DNA of 64,000 nt, taken from contig JBJMGT010000035.1 of the NCBI GenBank assembly GCA_045807745.1, positions 183,625 through 247,624 on the forward strand, in the 5' to 3' direction. Below, piece after piece: positions 1-10,234 of this stretch (position 1 is its first letter; each line of letters opens with the position of its first letter). A program made the translations under genes and the position numbers. A model generated the notes under the pieces. It searched no databases. It was not told the origin of the DNA and saw only the letters and a list, made by a program, of their open reading frames with translations. Origin of the DNA: QHXQ01 sp045807745. Lineage in GTDB: Bacteria; Acidobacteriota; Blastocatellia; Pyrinomonadales; Pyrinomonadaceae.

Positions 1-226
1 ACGAGTGGGGAGACTCCGGGAACAAGCGCATTGTACGACTCGCGCCCGATGCGCGCAAGATGCACTTAAGATAAAACGTTCATTCGATGCAACTTTCTTG
101 TTACGGCAACGTGAAAGCACACGGTCATGCCTCCACGCGGCGCGGCGTGCGTGTTATATTACACACTCTGCTTACGCGCGTTTTGGCGCGCTTTGTGGCA
201 ACAGATCGAATTAACTAACAGGACTG

Positions 227-1459
227 ATGGCTGAGTTTATCTGTCGTTTGGGGACGCCGGCGGGCGAGGTGGTGACGCGGACGGTCGAGGCTGTGGGCGT
301 GCAGGAGGCGCGCGTGCGCTTAGAGAGCGAGGGCTTTCGCGTCTTCTCCGTCGCGGCCCCGCGCACGCGTGGCGTGGCCATGCTCACGCGTGGCGGTAAA
401 GGGGGCACGAACGCGCGCGTCAAGGCCGGCGACTTTCTCCTATTCAATCAACAACTCGCCGCGCTGCTCCGCGCAGGGATTCCGATTTTGCAATCCATCG
501 CGATGCTCCGCAGGCGTGCGACGAGCGCGCGGCTGCGTAGTTTGCTCGGCGACGTGGAGGATAAGATTCGCGGCGGCATGGCCTTGTCGGCCGCCTTTGC
601 CGCGCAGGGGCCGGTCTTCCCGCGCATCTACACGGCTTCGATTCTCGCGGGCGAACGCTCCGGCGCGCTCGACGACGTGCTCAACCGCTACAACGCGTTC
701 ATGCGGCGCGGCGTCGAAGTCCGGCGCAAGATTCGCGGCGCGCTCGCTTATCCGATCTTTTTGTTGTTCGCCTCCGGCGGCATGGTCACGTTTTTGACGC
801 TCTACGTCGTGCCGCGCATGCAGCGTCTGTTCCAAGGCTTTAATCAGACCCTGCCGTTCATCACGACGATGGTGGTCGGTCTCTCAAGTTGGCTCGGCGC
901 GAATCTCATCTGGTTCGGCCCGTTGGTGCTCGGTGTCGCCGCGCTCTTGGCCTTCTGGTCGCGCACACCGGGCGGGCGCGTCACGGTTGATCGCATACTA
1001 TTAAAGATACCGATTGCCGGGCAGTTGATCCGCCAACTCGCCATCGCGCAGGTGACGCGCTCGCTCTCGACCTTGCTCGCGGGCGGCATCACGCTGGTCG
1101 AGTCTTGGGAGATAGCGGCCGAGTCGGTCACAAACCGGGAACTCAGGGCGCGTAGTTCCAGCATCCTGCCGCTCATCCGCGAGGGGCGCTCGTTTACTGA
1201 GAGTCTGGAGACGGCCCGTTGGATTCCGGCCCTTGCGCTCGACATGATCGGCGTGGGCGAGCGGTCGGGCAGTTTGCGGGAGATGCTGGAAGAGGTGGCG
1301 AGCTTTTATGATGCCGAATCGGAGGTGCGCCTTGAGCAGTTGACGACCGTGCTTGAACCTGCAATCCTGCTCGTCATGGGCGGGGTCGTCATCACGATCT
1401 TGCTGGCGATCTACTTGCCGATTGTGCAGTCGATCTCAAACGTCTCGGCGATGCACTGA
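227..1459 (+). CDS. gspF: Type II secretion/type IV pilus inner-membrane platform protein (GspF/PilC)
   Basis: 410 aa, the usual length for the family. Two T2SSF domains are visible: residues about 65-195 and 270-400, each with the repeated signature GERSG (near residues 141 and 344). Hydrophobic segments near 175-195, 225-245 and 380-400 are the expected membrane spans. The family forms the inner-membrane platform that couples the cytoplasmic ATPase to pseudopilin assembly. It opens a co-directional run with the ATPase, secretin, two pseudopilins and a PilM-like protein. The ATG at 227 has only a weak AGGA upstream. PilC and GspF cannot be told apart from sequence alone. Confidence 0.93.
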   Translation: MAEFICRLGTPAGEVVTRTVEAVGVQEARVRLESEGFRVFSVAAPRTRGVAMLTRGGKGGTNARVKAGDFLLFNQQLAALLRAGIPILQSIAMLRRRATSARLRSLLGDVEDKIRGGMALSAAFAAQGPVFPRIYTASILAGERSGALDDVLNRYNAFMRRGVEVRRKIRGALAYPIFLLFASGGMVTFLTLYVVPRMQRLFQGFNQTLPFITTMVVGLSSWLGANLIWFGPLVLGVAALLAFWSRTPGGRVTVDRILLKIPIAGQLIRQLAIAQVTRSLSTLLAGGITLVESWEIAAESVTNRELRARSSSILPLIREGRSFTESLETARWIPALALDMIGVGERSGSLREMLEEVASFYDAESEVRLEQLTTVLEPAILLVMGGVVITILLAIYLPIVQSISNVSAMH

Positions 1460-1549
1460 CGGCGGGCAGTCTGGCGGCTGTTTCCCGCATCTGACACTCT
1501 TTGGGCTTGAACTTTCGGAAACCCCCAGCCCCGACAATCCACAGGACTT

Positions 1550-3273
<1,724 letters not shown>

Positions 3274-3274
<1 letters not shown>

Positions 3275-3410
3275 TCAGTAGTCCGTTGTCCGTTGTTAGC
3301 TGCTGGCTACGTTTTCGGTTTTCTGGAACAATTTTCCTGTCGGAACGTGTGAATAGAACCGGAGACGCTGACCCAGCGCAACGGACTACGGACAACTGAC
3401 CACGGACAAA
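3274..3410. repeat. Heptamer-repeat inverted pair between pilB and secretin gene
   Basis: Left arm 3274-3308 holds 7-bp units of the type GTCCGTT/GTCAGTA. The right arm 3379-3410 holds the same units inverted, so the two arms can pair. The repeat fills most of the spacer between two co-oriented genes. It is one of 13 loci in the window with a 7-bp unit but a locus-specific sequence. Confidence 0.7.
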
Positions 3411-3413
3411 CTC

Positions 3414-6137
3414 TTGATGAGGATCGATATGAACTACAAAGCCTCCTCCTCGGCGCGCGCCCTGACGGCGCTCGTCGTCGTCTGCTGCTTGCTGCTCGCG
3501 CCCATTGCGGCGCTGGCGAAGAAGGGCGATAAGAATTTCAATCGCGGGACTGAGTACGAGCGGATGCAGCAGTGGGAGCGCGCCGCGCAGGAATTCGCGC
3601 TGGCGGTCGCCGCTAATCCGTCGGACGCGGAGTATCAACTCCATTACCGCCGCGCCGTCTTCAACGCCTCGCAGACGTTCATGCAGCAAGGGCGCTCTTT
3701 GGCCGAACAGGGCGACTACGTGGGCGCGTATAACGCCTTCCGGCAAGCCTACGGCTACGATCCCATTAACGAGTTGGCCGCCGCCGAGATGGAGCGCATG
3801 CTCCGGCTGCAACATGAGAAAGAGAGCCGCAATAACGGCACACCGAACGGCAACAACCACGCCGGGGCGAACGGCTCAGGCTCGGTCAGTCGCAACGATG
3901 TGCCGGCCGACGGGGCCGCGAACATAGCCGCAGCTTATCGCGCGCAAGGCGGCCCGGTCGCGCAGCCCACGGGGCGCGCCGAGCAGTTGCGCGTCATCAA
4001 TTATAGTGGCGACCTCGAACAGTTCATCCGGCAGTTGGCCAACGAGCTAAATCTCAACGTCATCTTCGACCGCGACTTCCCGAAGCGCACGCTCAACATC
4101 CAACTGCGCGACGTGACGACCGCCCGCGCGCTCGATCACATCTTCCTTGCGCAAGGCTTGTTCTTCCAGAAACTTGATCGGCGCACGATCCTCGTCGCCG
4201 ATCAATCGAAGCGCCCGCAGTATCAGCAGTTGGTCTTGCGCACTTTCTTCCTGTCGAACACCGATCCGAACGAGGCGCGCTCGCTCATCCAGTCGGCACT
4301 GCCGGCCAATTCTGGGCGCGCGCCGCAGGTCGTCCCGAACAAGCAGACCAACAGCATCACCGTGCGCGACACGCCGGAGAACATCCGCCTGATCGCGCAA
4401 CTCTTGCAGAGCGTGGACAAGGATCGCGCCGAGGTGGTGATGGACGTGAACATCTACGAGGTGTCGCGCAACAACCTCTTGCAGGTCGGCAATCAGATCG
4501 GCTCAGCGTCCACGCTCGGTAATCTAGGCGGCTTTCTGCCCGCCACGCAGACGATAGGTCAAGGGGGCAGAATACTGGGCGGCACCACTACGACCACAGG
4601 CACGGGCAAGGGCACAGGCGGCACGGCGACGGCGAATTTGTTGAACGTCATGGGCGGCGCATTCCTGCTGCCTTCGTCAACTGTCAGTCTGTTCCAGTCG
4701 AAAGATAATTCGCGCCTGCTCGCATCCACACAGGTGCACGCCTTCGACGGCGAGCAGTCCACCACGAACATCGGGCAGAAAGTGCCCGTGCAGACTGCGG
4801 CCGTGACGCCTTTCAACGGGACAGGGGTGGGAGCGACACCCGGCACGGGGGCGACTTCGGGGCTGTTCGGTGGCGGCTATCCGGTCATTCAGTATCAGGA
4901 CACAGGTCTCAACTTGAAGTTTACGCCGACGGTCTTTCCCGATCAGGAAGTGCAAGTGAAGATGGAGATCGAGGCGAACGACGTGGTGGGCGGCTCGGGG
5001 AATCTGACGCCGACCTTTAGCCAGCGCCGACTTTCCGGCACGGCGCGCATCCCGAACAATCGCACGATGATGATCGCCTCAGTCATGCAGGACAAGCACT
5101 CGGACGGCCGGAGCGGACTACCGCTCGTCGGGTTGATCCCGATCCTCGGGCGGTTGTTTACGACGCCGACCAAGAGCGACAACAGTTCGGACATCGTCGT
5201 CACAGTCACGCCGCGCGTTTTGCGTGCGCCGACCATCACGCCGGAAGATTTGGAGATGCGCCAGAGCGGCACGCTGCAATCGCCCACCACCGAATCGCTT
5301 GAAGCAATGCTGGTCGAAGCCGACCGCGAGGATCAACTAGCCGCGGCGCGCACGCTCCCGACCAACTCAAGCGTCGAAGTGGCGAGCGTGACCGTGCCGG
5401 TGACGAACGACGATCCAGAGCCGCCCACGTTCATACCCGCGCCGGTCGCCTTGACCGCCGCCGGCGGCGTGAGCAGCAACACGACGGCCGCAAGTAACGC
5501 GAGCGCGACACCGGCGCTCAATGTGAGCACGCCCGCGATCATCGTCAACGACATCAAACTCGGCAACAACTTAATGCCGACCGTGCCCGCGCTCTTACTC
5601 AACCACGCAAGCAACGTCGAGTTGTCTGTGCCGGCCGTGAACACAAACGCGCCGCAAACGCGCCCTGCGCCGGTCGCCGCGAATACGTCCGCGCCGGGCG
5701 CAAACGTAGCGGCGTCGGGCGCGGCGCTCATGCTCATCTCGAATCAAGCGGAGATGCGCGTCGGCGAGAAGCAGCGGCTGCTGGTCTTAATCAACACGGG
5801 CGCACCGCTCAATCTGGCGGCGACGACGTTGCGCTTCGACCCGCGTCTGTTCGCCGTGCGCTCGGTCGCGAAGGGCAATCTGTTCGACGGCGCGCAAGGT
5901 GCACAAGCGACGCTCACGCAGTCAATCGATCCCACAGGGTCTTTGCTCGCGGTCATCGCGCCTGCCGCCGGCACGCCGCTCTCCGGCATGGGTGTGCTGC
6001 TCTTCGTCGAGGTCGAGGCCCTCGCGCCGGGCGCGGGCGACATTACGTTCGAGCCGACGGGCGTACACTTTATGGCCGCGGACGGCCACAGCGTCACGCC
6101 GCAACTGGCGCAGGCGCATCTCGTGGTGAAGCAGTAA
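3414..6137 (+). CDS. Secretin (GspD/PilQ family) with N-terminal TPR and C-terminal cohesin-like domain
   Basis: 907 aa. A signal peptide ends near residue 36 (...ALA). TPR-like helices follow at about 40-130, then an STN/secretin N domain beginning near 193 (YSGDLEQFIRQLANELNLNV). The secretin domain spans about 420-605 with KVPVQT near 455 and the GLPLVGLIPILGRLF signature near 568. A Ser/Thr/Ala-rich linker leads to a cohesin-like beta domain at about 772-905. It would form the outer-membrane pore of the secretion or pilus machine. Three near-N-terminal ATGs exist (3414, 3417, 3429), so the start is uncertain by a few codons. The cohesin-like tail is the unusual part. Confidence 0.92.
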   Translation: MMRIDMNYKASSSARALTALVVVCCLLLAPIAALAKKGDKNFNRGTEYERMQQWERAAQEFALAVAANPSDAEYQLHYRRAVFNASQTFMQQGRSLAEQGDYVGAYNAFRQAYGYDPINELAAAEMERMLRLQHEKESRNNGTPNGNNHAGANGSGSVSRNDVPADGAANIAAAYRAQGGPVAQPTGRAEQLRVINYSGDLEQFIRQLANELNLNVIFDRDFPKRTLNIQLRDVTTARALDHIFLAQGLFFQKLDRRTILVADQSKRPQYQQLVLRTFFLSNTDPNEARSLIQSALPANSGRAPQVVPNKQTNSITVRDTPENIRLIAQLLQSVDKDRAEVVMDVNIYEVSRNNLLQVGNQIGSASTLGNLGGFLPATQTIGQGGRILGGTTTTTGTGKGTGGTATANLLNVMGGAFLLPSSTVSLFQSKDNSRLLASTQVHAFDGEQSTTNIGQKVPVQTAAVTPFNGTGVGATPGTGATSGLFGGGYPVIQYQDTGLNLKFTPTVFPDQEVQVKMEIEANDVVGGSGNLTPTFSQRRLSGTARIPNNRTMMIASVMQDKHSDGRSGLPLVGLIPILGRLFTTPTKSDNSSDIVVTVTPRVLRAPTITPEDLEMRQSGTLQSPTTESLEAMLVEADREDQLAAARTLPTNSSVEVASVTVPVTNDDPEPPTFIPAPVALTAAGGVSSNTTAASNASATPALNVSTPAIIVNDIKLGNNLMPTVPALLLNHASNVELSVPAVNTNAPQTRPAPVAANTSAPGANVAASGAALMLISNQAEMRVGEKQRLLVLINTGAPLNLAATTLRFDPRLFAVRSVAKGNLFDGAQGAQATLTQSIDPTGSLLAVIAPAAGTPLSGMGVLLFVEVEALAPGAGDITFEPTGVHFMAADGHSVTPQLAQAHLVVKQ

Positions 6138-6138
6138 C

Positions 6139-6810
6139 ATGATCGGACGCGCACGACGACAGACGGCCGGTGGTTGGACGCTGATCGAGTTGGTCATCAC
6201 GATGACCATCATGGCGATCTTGAGCGTCGGCGTGCTCCCGATGATCAAGACGGCGGTGAAGCGGCAGCGCGAGTACCAATTGCACGAGGACTTGCGCATG
6301 ATGCGCGAAGCGATCAAAGAGTTTAAGCGCGACACGGTCGGCATACAGTGCGCGGGCGCGGGCGGACTCGGTGGTGCAACGCCAGCCCCCAACCCTGCGC
6401 CGAATCCGGCCCCGAATCCGGCAGTGGCGGTCGATCCGCGCAGCAAGGTCGTCATCGGCGATTGCACGATCTTCAGCCCCGAAAATATCATGCAGTATCC
6501 GCCGGGATTGGACACGCTGGTCTCAGGCGTCAACGTCGTCTCGCGCCTGCAACCAGTCGGCGGACTGACCGGCGGTAATGTGCTCAACAAAGAGAATGAT
6601 CTGAGCAAGGGCGGCGCGCTGGCGAACAAGAAGAAGATTTACCTGCGCGAGATTCCGAAAGACCCGATGACCGGCGAAGCCGCTTGGTGTCTGCACTCGC
6701 CCTTCGACGATCCCGGCACATGCTCTGAGAACGGTGACTCCGGCGTCTTCGACGTAACCTCCAAGTCCGAGGGCACGGCGCTCGACGGGACGAAGTATAA
6801 GGATTGGTAG
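6139..6810 (+). CDS. Type II secretion pseudopilin (GspG-like)
   Basis: 223 aa. A short basic leader ends in GG before WTLIELVITM, with the conserved Glu at mature position 5, then a roughly 20-residue hydrophobic helix. The family consensus has Phe at mature +1, here Trp. The periplasmic part has a low-complexity PNPAPNPAPNP stretch near residue 90 and the DPMTG motif seen in GspG-like proteins. The ATG lies 1 nt after the secretin stop, implying translational coupling. It would be processed by a prepilin peptidase, which is not encoded in this window. Confidence 0.88.
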   Translation: MIGRARRQTAGGWTLIELVITMTIMAILSVGVLPMIKTAVKRQREYQLHEDLRMMREAIKEFKRDTVGIQCAGAGGLGGATPAPNPAPNPAPNPAVAVDPRSKVVIGDCTIFSPENIMQYPPGLDTLVSGVNVVSRLQPVGGLTGGNVLNKENDLSKGGALANKKKIYLREIPKDPMTGEAAWCLHSPFDDPGTCSENGDSGVFDVTSKSEGTALDGTKYKDW

Positions 6811-6814
6811 GGCG

Positions 6815-7270
6815 ATGACGATGGCTGATCTCAAAATACGGAGTCGCAGCTTGCTGAGCGCCAATCCGCAATCCGCAATCCGCAATCCGCATTCGCGTGG
6901 CTTCACCTTGTTGGAATTGATGATCGTCATCTCGATCATCATCGTGCTCGCGGTTATCGTGCTGCCGCAGTACATGCGCACCGTGCAGCAGGCGAAGGAA
7001 TCTGTGCTCCGCGACGACTTGTACCAGATGCGCAAGATGATCGACCAATATGCCGCCGATAAGGGCAAGCTGCCGCAGTCGGTTGATGACTTGGTGCAGG
7101 CGGGTTACATACGCGAGATGCCCGTCGATCCGATGACAGACCGCGCCGAGTGGAATCCGACCATGGGGGCCGATCCGAACTCGTCCGACAACAGTCAGGG
7201 CATGACCGACGTACACAGCCTCTCCACCGACACGGCCCTCGACGGCTCATCGACTTACGACCAGTGGTAG
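6815..7270 (+). CDS. gspG: Type II secretion major pseudopilin-like protein (GspG family)
   Basis: 151 aa. A long 29-residue leader precedes G|FTLLELMIVISIIIVL, the classic class III signal with Glu5. The soluble domain has the GspG-like helix, KGKLPQSVDDL and MPVDPMTDRAEW. The gene lies 4 nt after the previous pseudopilin gene, and both proteins end in a similar ALDG...W tail, which suggests tandem duplication. The leader is partly encoded by four perfect tandem CAATCCG units (6862-6889), so the distance from ATG to the FTLLEL signal depends on repeat number. The start at 6815 is supported by the intact frame. Confidence 0.9.
   Translation: MTMADLKIRSRSLLSANPQSAIRNPHSRGFTLLELMIVISIIIVLAVIVLPQYMRTVQQAKESVLRDDLYQMRKMIDQYAADKGKLPQSVDDLVQAGYIREMPVDPMTDRAEWNPTMGADPNSSDNSQGMTDVHSLSTDTALDGSSTYDQW
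6862..6889. repeat. Four perfect CAATCCG tandem heptamers inside gspG leader
   Basis: CAATCCG is repeated four times without error, followed by a degenerate CATTCG. It lies between the start codon (6815) and the prepilin cleavage site of the pseudopilin gene. Seven is not a multiple of three, so any single-unit change shifts the frame. Confidence 0.9.
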
Positions 7271-7278
7271 ATCAAGAA

Positions 7279-7351
7279 CAGTGACAAGTGACGAGTGACA
7301 AGTGACAAGTTGAAAACTTTGTCTTAGCTCGTCACTTGTCACTGCTTTTTT
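7279..7351. repeat. GTGACAA heptamer hairpin ending in T6, abutting the next start codon
   Basis: Tandem GTGACAA-type units fill 7280-7310. The segment 7279-7295 pairs perfectly over 17 bp with 7328-7344, followed by C and six T (7346-7351). The next gene's ATG begins at 7352. The form is that of an intrinsic terminator built from heptamer repeats, with no room for a Shine-Dalgarno site before the ATG. Confidence 0.8.
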
Positions 7352-8305
7352 ATGACAAATCCGCTCACAAGATTATTGAAGCCGCGCCTGCCGGCGGCGG
7401 CGGTGGGGCTGACGGGCGAGGGCGCGGCCGTGGTGGCGCTAGATCGGCGGCGCGGTACGTTGGTCGTGCGCCGCGCGGGCTATGTGCCGCTGCCTGATGG
7501 CTTGGTGCGCCCCGGTTTTGAAGAGAGCAACGTCGCAGACGTGAGCGAGTTGGCCGACACGCTGGGCGATCTCGTGCGGAGCACGGGGCTGATGAAGCGC
7601 AGGCGTTGGTCGGTCGCGCTGCCTGAGGCGGCGACGCGCACCGCGATCATCACGATGGAGTCTGCGCCCGGCTCACGCGCCGAAGCGGACGAGATGCTGC
7701 GTTGGAAGACCGAGCGCACCTTCGGGCACGCGCTCGATGAGTTGCGCGTCGCGCGCCAGCAGCTCAAGCCCGACGCGCAGGGACGCGCGCGCTACTTGGC
7801 AGCGGCCGTGCGGCTGCCCGTCCTCGCCGAATATGAAGCGGCGTTTGCCGCGCTCGGCTGGCGCGCTGGTCTCATCCTGCCGCGCCATATGGGCGAGGCT
7901 TGGTGGTTGATGAAGGAGCGCACAGCGGCCGACTCTCTGCTCGTCAGCGCGCACGCCGAAGGCTTTACGGCCGTGCTGCTGCGTCATGGGCAACCGCTAC
8001 TCGTGCGCAGCATCGTCTGCGAGCCGGAAGACCGCGCCGACGAACTCTACCGCTTTCTGCTCTTCTACCGCGACCGCATGACCACGCAAGATTCGGCCGA
8101 CGGCGCGCCCGAACGGCTCGCGCAACTACTCGTCGCCGGGCGCGGCCTCGAACCGCAGACCGCCCACACGCTCGTCGCCGAAACGCTCGACGCGCACCCG
8201 CGCCTCGTTAACGCAGACGACGTGCGCCTCGCGCTCCCCGCCAGCGATCTCGACTTCAATCTCATCGCCGCGCCCGCCGGTCTCGCCGCACTCGCGTGGG
8301 CGTAA
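7352..8305 (+). CDS. PilM/GspL-like actin-fold assembly protein
   Basis: 317 aa. The N-terminus AAAVGLTGEGAAVVALDRR resembles the first phosphate-loop strand of the PilM/FtsA actin-like fold. WSVALPEAATRTAIITM and the later ADEMLRWKTERTF match the PilM pattern of a helix contacting membrane partners. PilM normally binds the N-terminus of PilN, and GspL is its type II counterpart. Neither PilN/PilO nor GspM follows here; the next gene is an antitoxin. It closes the pilus/secretion cluster, after a heptamer hairpin. The assignment rests on fold-level similarity and position. Confidence 0.65.
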   Translation: MTNPLTRLLKPRLPAAAVGLTGEGAAVVALDRRRGTLVVRRAGYVPLPDGLVRPGFEESNVADVSELADTLGDLVRSTGLMKRRRWSVALPEAATRTAIITMESAPGSRAEADEMLRWKTERTFGHALDELRVARQQLKPDAQGRARYLAAAVRLPVLAEYEAAFAALGWRAGLILPRHMGEAWWLMKERTAADSLLVSAHAEGFTAVLLRHGQPLLVRSIVCEPEDRADELYRFLLFYRDRMTTQDSADGAPERLAQLLVAGRGLEPQTAHTLVAETLDAHPRLVNADDVRLALPASDLDFNLIAAPAGLAALAWA

Positions 8306-8337
8306 GCGACAACTGCGCGGTCTTGCCTCCATAAAAA

Positions 8338-8346
8338 TGTTAGAAT
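8338..8346 (+). promoter_or_regulatory. Extended -10 promoter candidate for the antitoxin gene
   Basis: TGTTAGAAT reads as an extended -10 element (TGn plus TAGAAT). It lies 21 bp before the antitoxin ATG, with GAGG at 8356-8359 as a possible ribosome binding site. No good -35 box is seen. Confidence 0.35.
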
Positions 8347-8367
8347 GAAGTTAGTGAGGTTGTCGCC

Positions 8368-8577
8368 ATGAGCTTTAACGAAATCCAGTACATCTCTGAT
8401 GAAAGCGGTGAGCCGCTGGGCGTGATCGTGCCGATTGATCTGTGGCGCGAGATTGAGGCTGAAAGAGAGACCGCCTATTTGCTTAAAAGCGAGAATATGA
8501 AGCGCCGCTTGCTGGCCGCCAAGGAACGGCAAGACGGCATCTCTTTTGAGGACGCTTGTGAGAAGCTTGGAATTTGA
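8368..8577 (+). CDS. Type II antitoxin, Phd/YefM-like
   Basis: 69 aa. The N-terminus FNEIQYISDESGEPLGVIVPIDLWREIEAE has the beta-strand plus helix layout of Phd/YefM-type DNA-binding antitoxins (xxIxxxxGxPxxVVVPIxxWxxI). The C-terminal acidic helix would wrap the toxin. Its stop overlaps the GTG start of a YoeB-like toxin by 20 nt, the usual tight antitoxin-first arrangement. The partner toxin is frameshifted, so the antitoxin may now be an orphan or may counter a related toxin elsewhere. The start is supported by the spacing to GAGG. Confidence 0.75.
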   Translation: MSFNEIQYISDESGEPLGVIVPIDLWREIEAERETAYLLKSENMKRRLLAAKERQDGISFEDACEKLGI

Positions 8578-8814
8578 TCCAAATGCCTTTGAAGACTTGG
8601 CTTGGTGGGTCGCGCAGGATCGAAATAAGGCGCTGCGCCTCATCAAACTCATTAGGGAAGTGCAACGCGATCCTTCACTGGAACAGGTAAGCCTGAGCCG
8701 CTGCGGCATGAACTAGCAGGCTGCTGGTCGCGGCGCATCGACCAAGAGCATCGGCTCGTCTATCAAGTACTGGAAAAGAAGATCAGAATCTTGGCCTGTA
8801 AGTATCATTATTAA
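8558..8814 (+). pseudogene. YoeB-like toxin (Txe/YoeB family), frameshifted
   Basis: From GTG 8558 the frame reads VRSLEFDPNAFEDLAWWVAQ and on to REVQRDP, then runs into TAG at 8714. The frame one step over continues as FTGTGKPEPLRHELAG, then WSRRIDQEHRLVYQV and ends KYHY at 8814. Joined, the product is about 84 aa, exactly YoeB length, with the family's KPEPL, WSRRI and HRLVY motifs. YoeB is a ribosome-dependent mRNA endonuclease. One base is missing near 8672-8675 (CCT where CCC T would restore RDPFTG). It could be real decay or an assembly error in a short C run. Confidence 0.8.
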
Positions 8815-8910
8815 ATCGCTTTTTTAAAGCCTGCTAACTCCTTCCTACCCGCCGTTCTTCTTTTGAAACTTCCCGCTTTATGTTAGCGTAACACCACTGT
8901 TCAAGAGCTT

Positions 8911-9507
8911 ATGAGCGCGTTATCTCCCACGTTTGAAAGCTTTGCGGCGCTGGCCGATTGCGATCTGGTCGTGCGTGCGCTCGATGGTGCGGACGCTGGC
9001 TTCGAGGAGTTGGTGCGGCGTTATCAGCGCCCCATCGTCTCCTACGTCTATCGCATGATCGGCAACTACGAAACGGCGCTCGATCTCACGCAGGAAGTGT
9101 TCATCAAAGTCTACGGCTCGCTCGCGCGTTATCGCCCTGAGTACAAGTTCTCGACTTGGATTTACCGGATCGCGCACAACGCCGCCATCGACTATCTGCG
9201 GCGTATAGGTCCGCGCACGCAAGAGCTTAAGACCGAAGACGGCTACGAGCGTCCATTCCGCAGCGGCGCGCTCACACCGGAACAACAGAGCGAACAGCAA
9301 GAGCGCCGCGCTGAAATCGAGGACGTAGTGCGCGCCTTGCCGCCCGCCTACCGCGAGTTGATCATCCTGCGGCACGGGCACGATCTCAGCTACGACGAGA
9401 TCGCGGAGGTGACGGGTCTCCCCCTTGGCACGGTTAAGAATCGCATCTTTCGCGCCCGCGAGGCGATGCGCTCGCCGCTCGTCGCGCGCGGCATCACCGG
9501 AATTTAA
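8911..9507 (+). CDS. ECF RNA polymerase sigma factor (RpoE-like)
   Basis: 198 aa. Region 2 is at about 28-95 (FEELVRRYQRPIVSYVYRMI, then LDLTQEVFIKVY and FSTWIYRIAHNAAIDYLRR). Region 4 is at about 135-190 (LPPAYRELIILRH, then LSYDEIAEVTGLPLGTVKNR). There is no region 1 or 3, as expected for an ECF factor. An anti-sigma factor with a zinc motif follows 33 bp downstream, suggesting membrane-controlled envelope-stress signalling. GAAACTT at 8865-8871 upstream resembles an ECF -35 element, so autoregulation is possible but not shown. Confidence 0.92.
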   Translation: MSALSPTFESFAALADCDLVVRALDGADAGFEELVRRYQRPIVSYVYRMIGNYETALDLTQEVFIKVYGSLARYRPEYKFSTWIYRIAHNAAIDYLRRIGPRTQELKTEDGYERPFRSGALTPEQQSEQQERRAEIEDVVRALPPAYRELIILRHGHDLSYDEIAEVTGLPLGTVKNRIFRAREAMRSPLVARGITGI

Positions 9508-9540
9508 AGACAGAGCACATTCAAGGGCAGCAGCAAACTG

Positions 9541-10131
9541 ATGAACGTCGACGAAGTGAACACGTCCGCCGCTTGCCGACCTGAAGAGGCGGCCGCTTAT
9601 CTCGACGGCGAGTTGAGCGCGGAAGCGACGACCCACTTCGAGCAACACGCGCACGCGTGCCAAAGTTGCGCGGCGGCGCTCAACGAGCAGCGCCGTTTGT
9701 TGTGCATGTTGGAAGCAGCCTTTGGTGCGCCGCTGACCGGGCAGCCGGCGTTGCCGCGCGACTTCAGCCGCGTCGTGCGGGCGCATGCACAGTCAGACAT
9801 GAGCCGCGTGCGCACGGAGAAGAAACGGGCGCTGTTGTTGTGTGCCGCGCTGGCCGCTTTGGCGTTCGCGTTGCTCGGCGGGCAGGCATTCGCCTCGGCC
9901 CTTGCGCCGGTGCGCGGCGTGGGGCGTGCGCTCCTTGCGGCGCTCGACGTGCTCGGGCACACGCTCATGGAGACGGGGCGCGGCGCGGCGCTCATCCTGC
10001 GGGCTTTGAGCGCGCAACTAACGAGCGAGTCGGGGGGCTTTCGGCTTTTAATTTTCTTCGGTCTGACGGGCGCACTTGTTCTGCTCCTTCGCCTCATCAG
10101 TAGCTATCACCGCACACGCATCCCCGATTGA
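9541..10131 (+). CDS. Anti-sigma factor with zf-HC2-type zinc motif
   Basis: 196 aa. The N-terminal domain has AAYLDGELS followed by HAHACQSC, an H-x3-C-x2-C zinc-binding anti-sigma (ZAS) motif near residues 37-44. Hydrophobic segments near 98-118 and 170-190 suggest two membrane spans. It would hold the upstream ECF sigma factor at the inner membrane until a signal releases it. It directly follows the sigma gene (33 bp), the standard arrangement. The periplasmic part between the spans has no recognisable sensor domain. Confidence 0.85.
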   Translation: MNVDEVNTSAACRPEEAAAYLDGELSAEATTHFEQHAHACQSCAAALNEQRRLLCMLEAAFGAPLTGQPALPRDFSRVVRAHAQSDMSRVRTEKKRALLLCAALAALAFALLGGQAFASALAPVRGVGRALLAALDVLGHTLMETGRGAALILRALSAQLTSESGGFRLLIFFGLTGALVLLLRLISSYHRTRIPD

Positions 10132-10234
10132 ACAGTTAACGCTCGCCAGAGCGCACGTTGCTGTCTCTCCTCGCTGATCACTCTCTCGGCTCTGGGCGCG
10201 CTGATAGTTTGACGATTTAACCGAAACTGTAACC

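Noticed and set aside
5..214. 69-aa open frame at the left edge
   Set aside because: No ribosome binding site, no recognised similarity and Arg/Cys-rich composition typical of a chance frame in GC-rich DNA.
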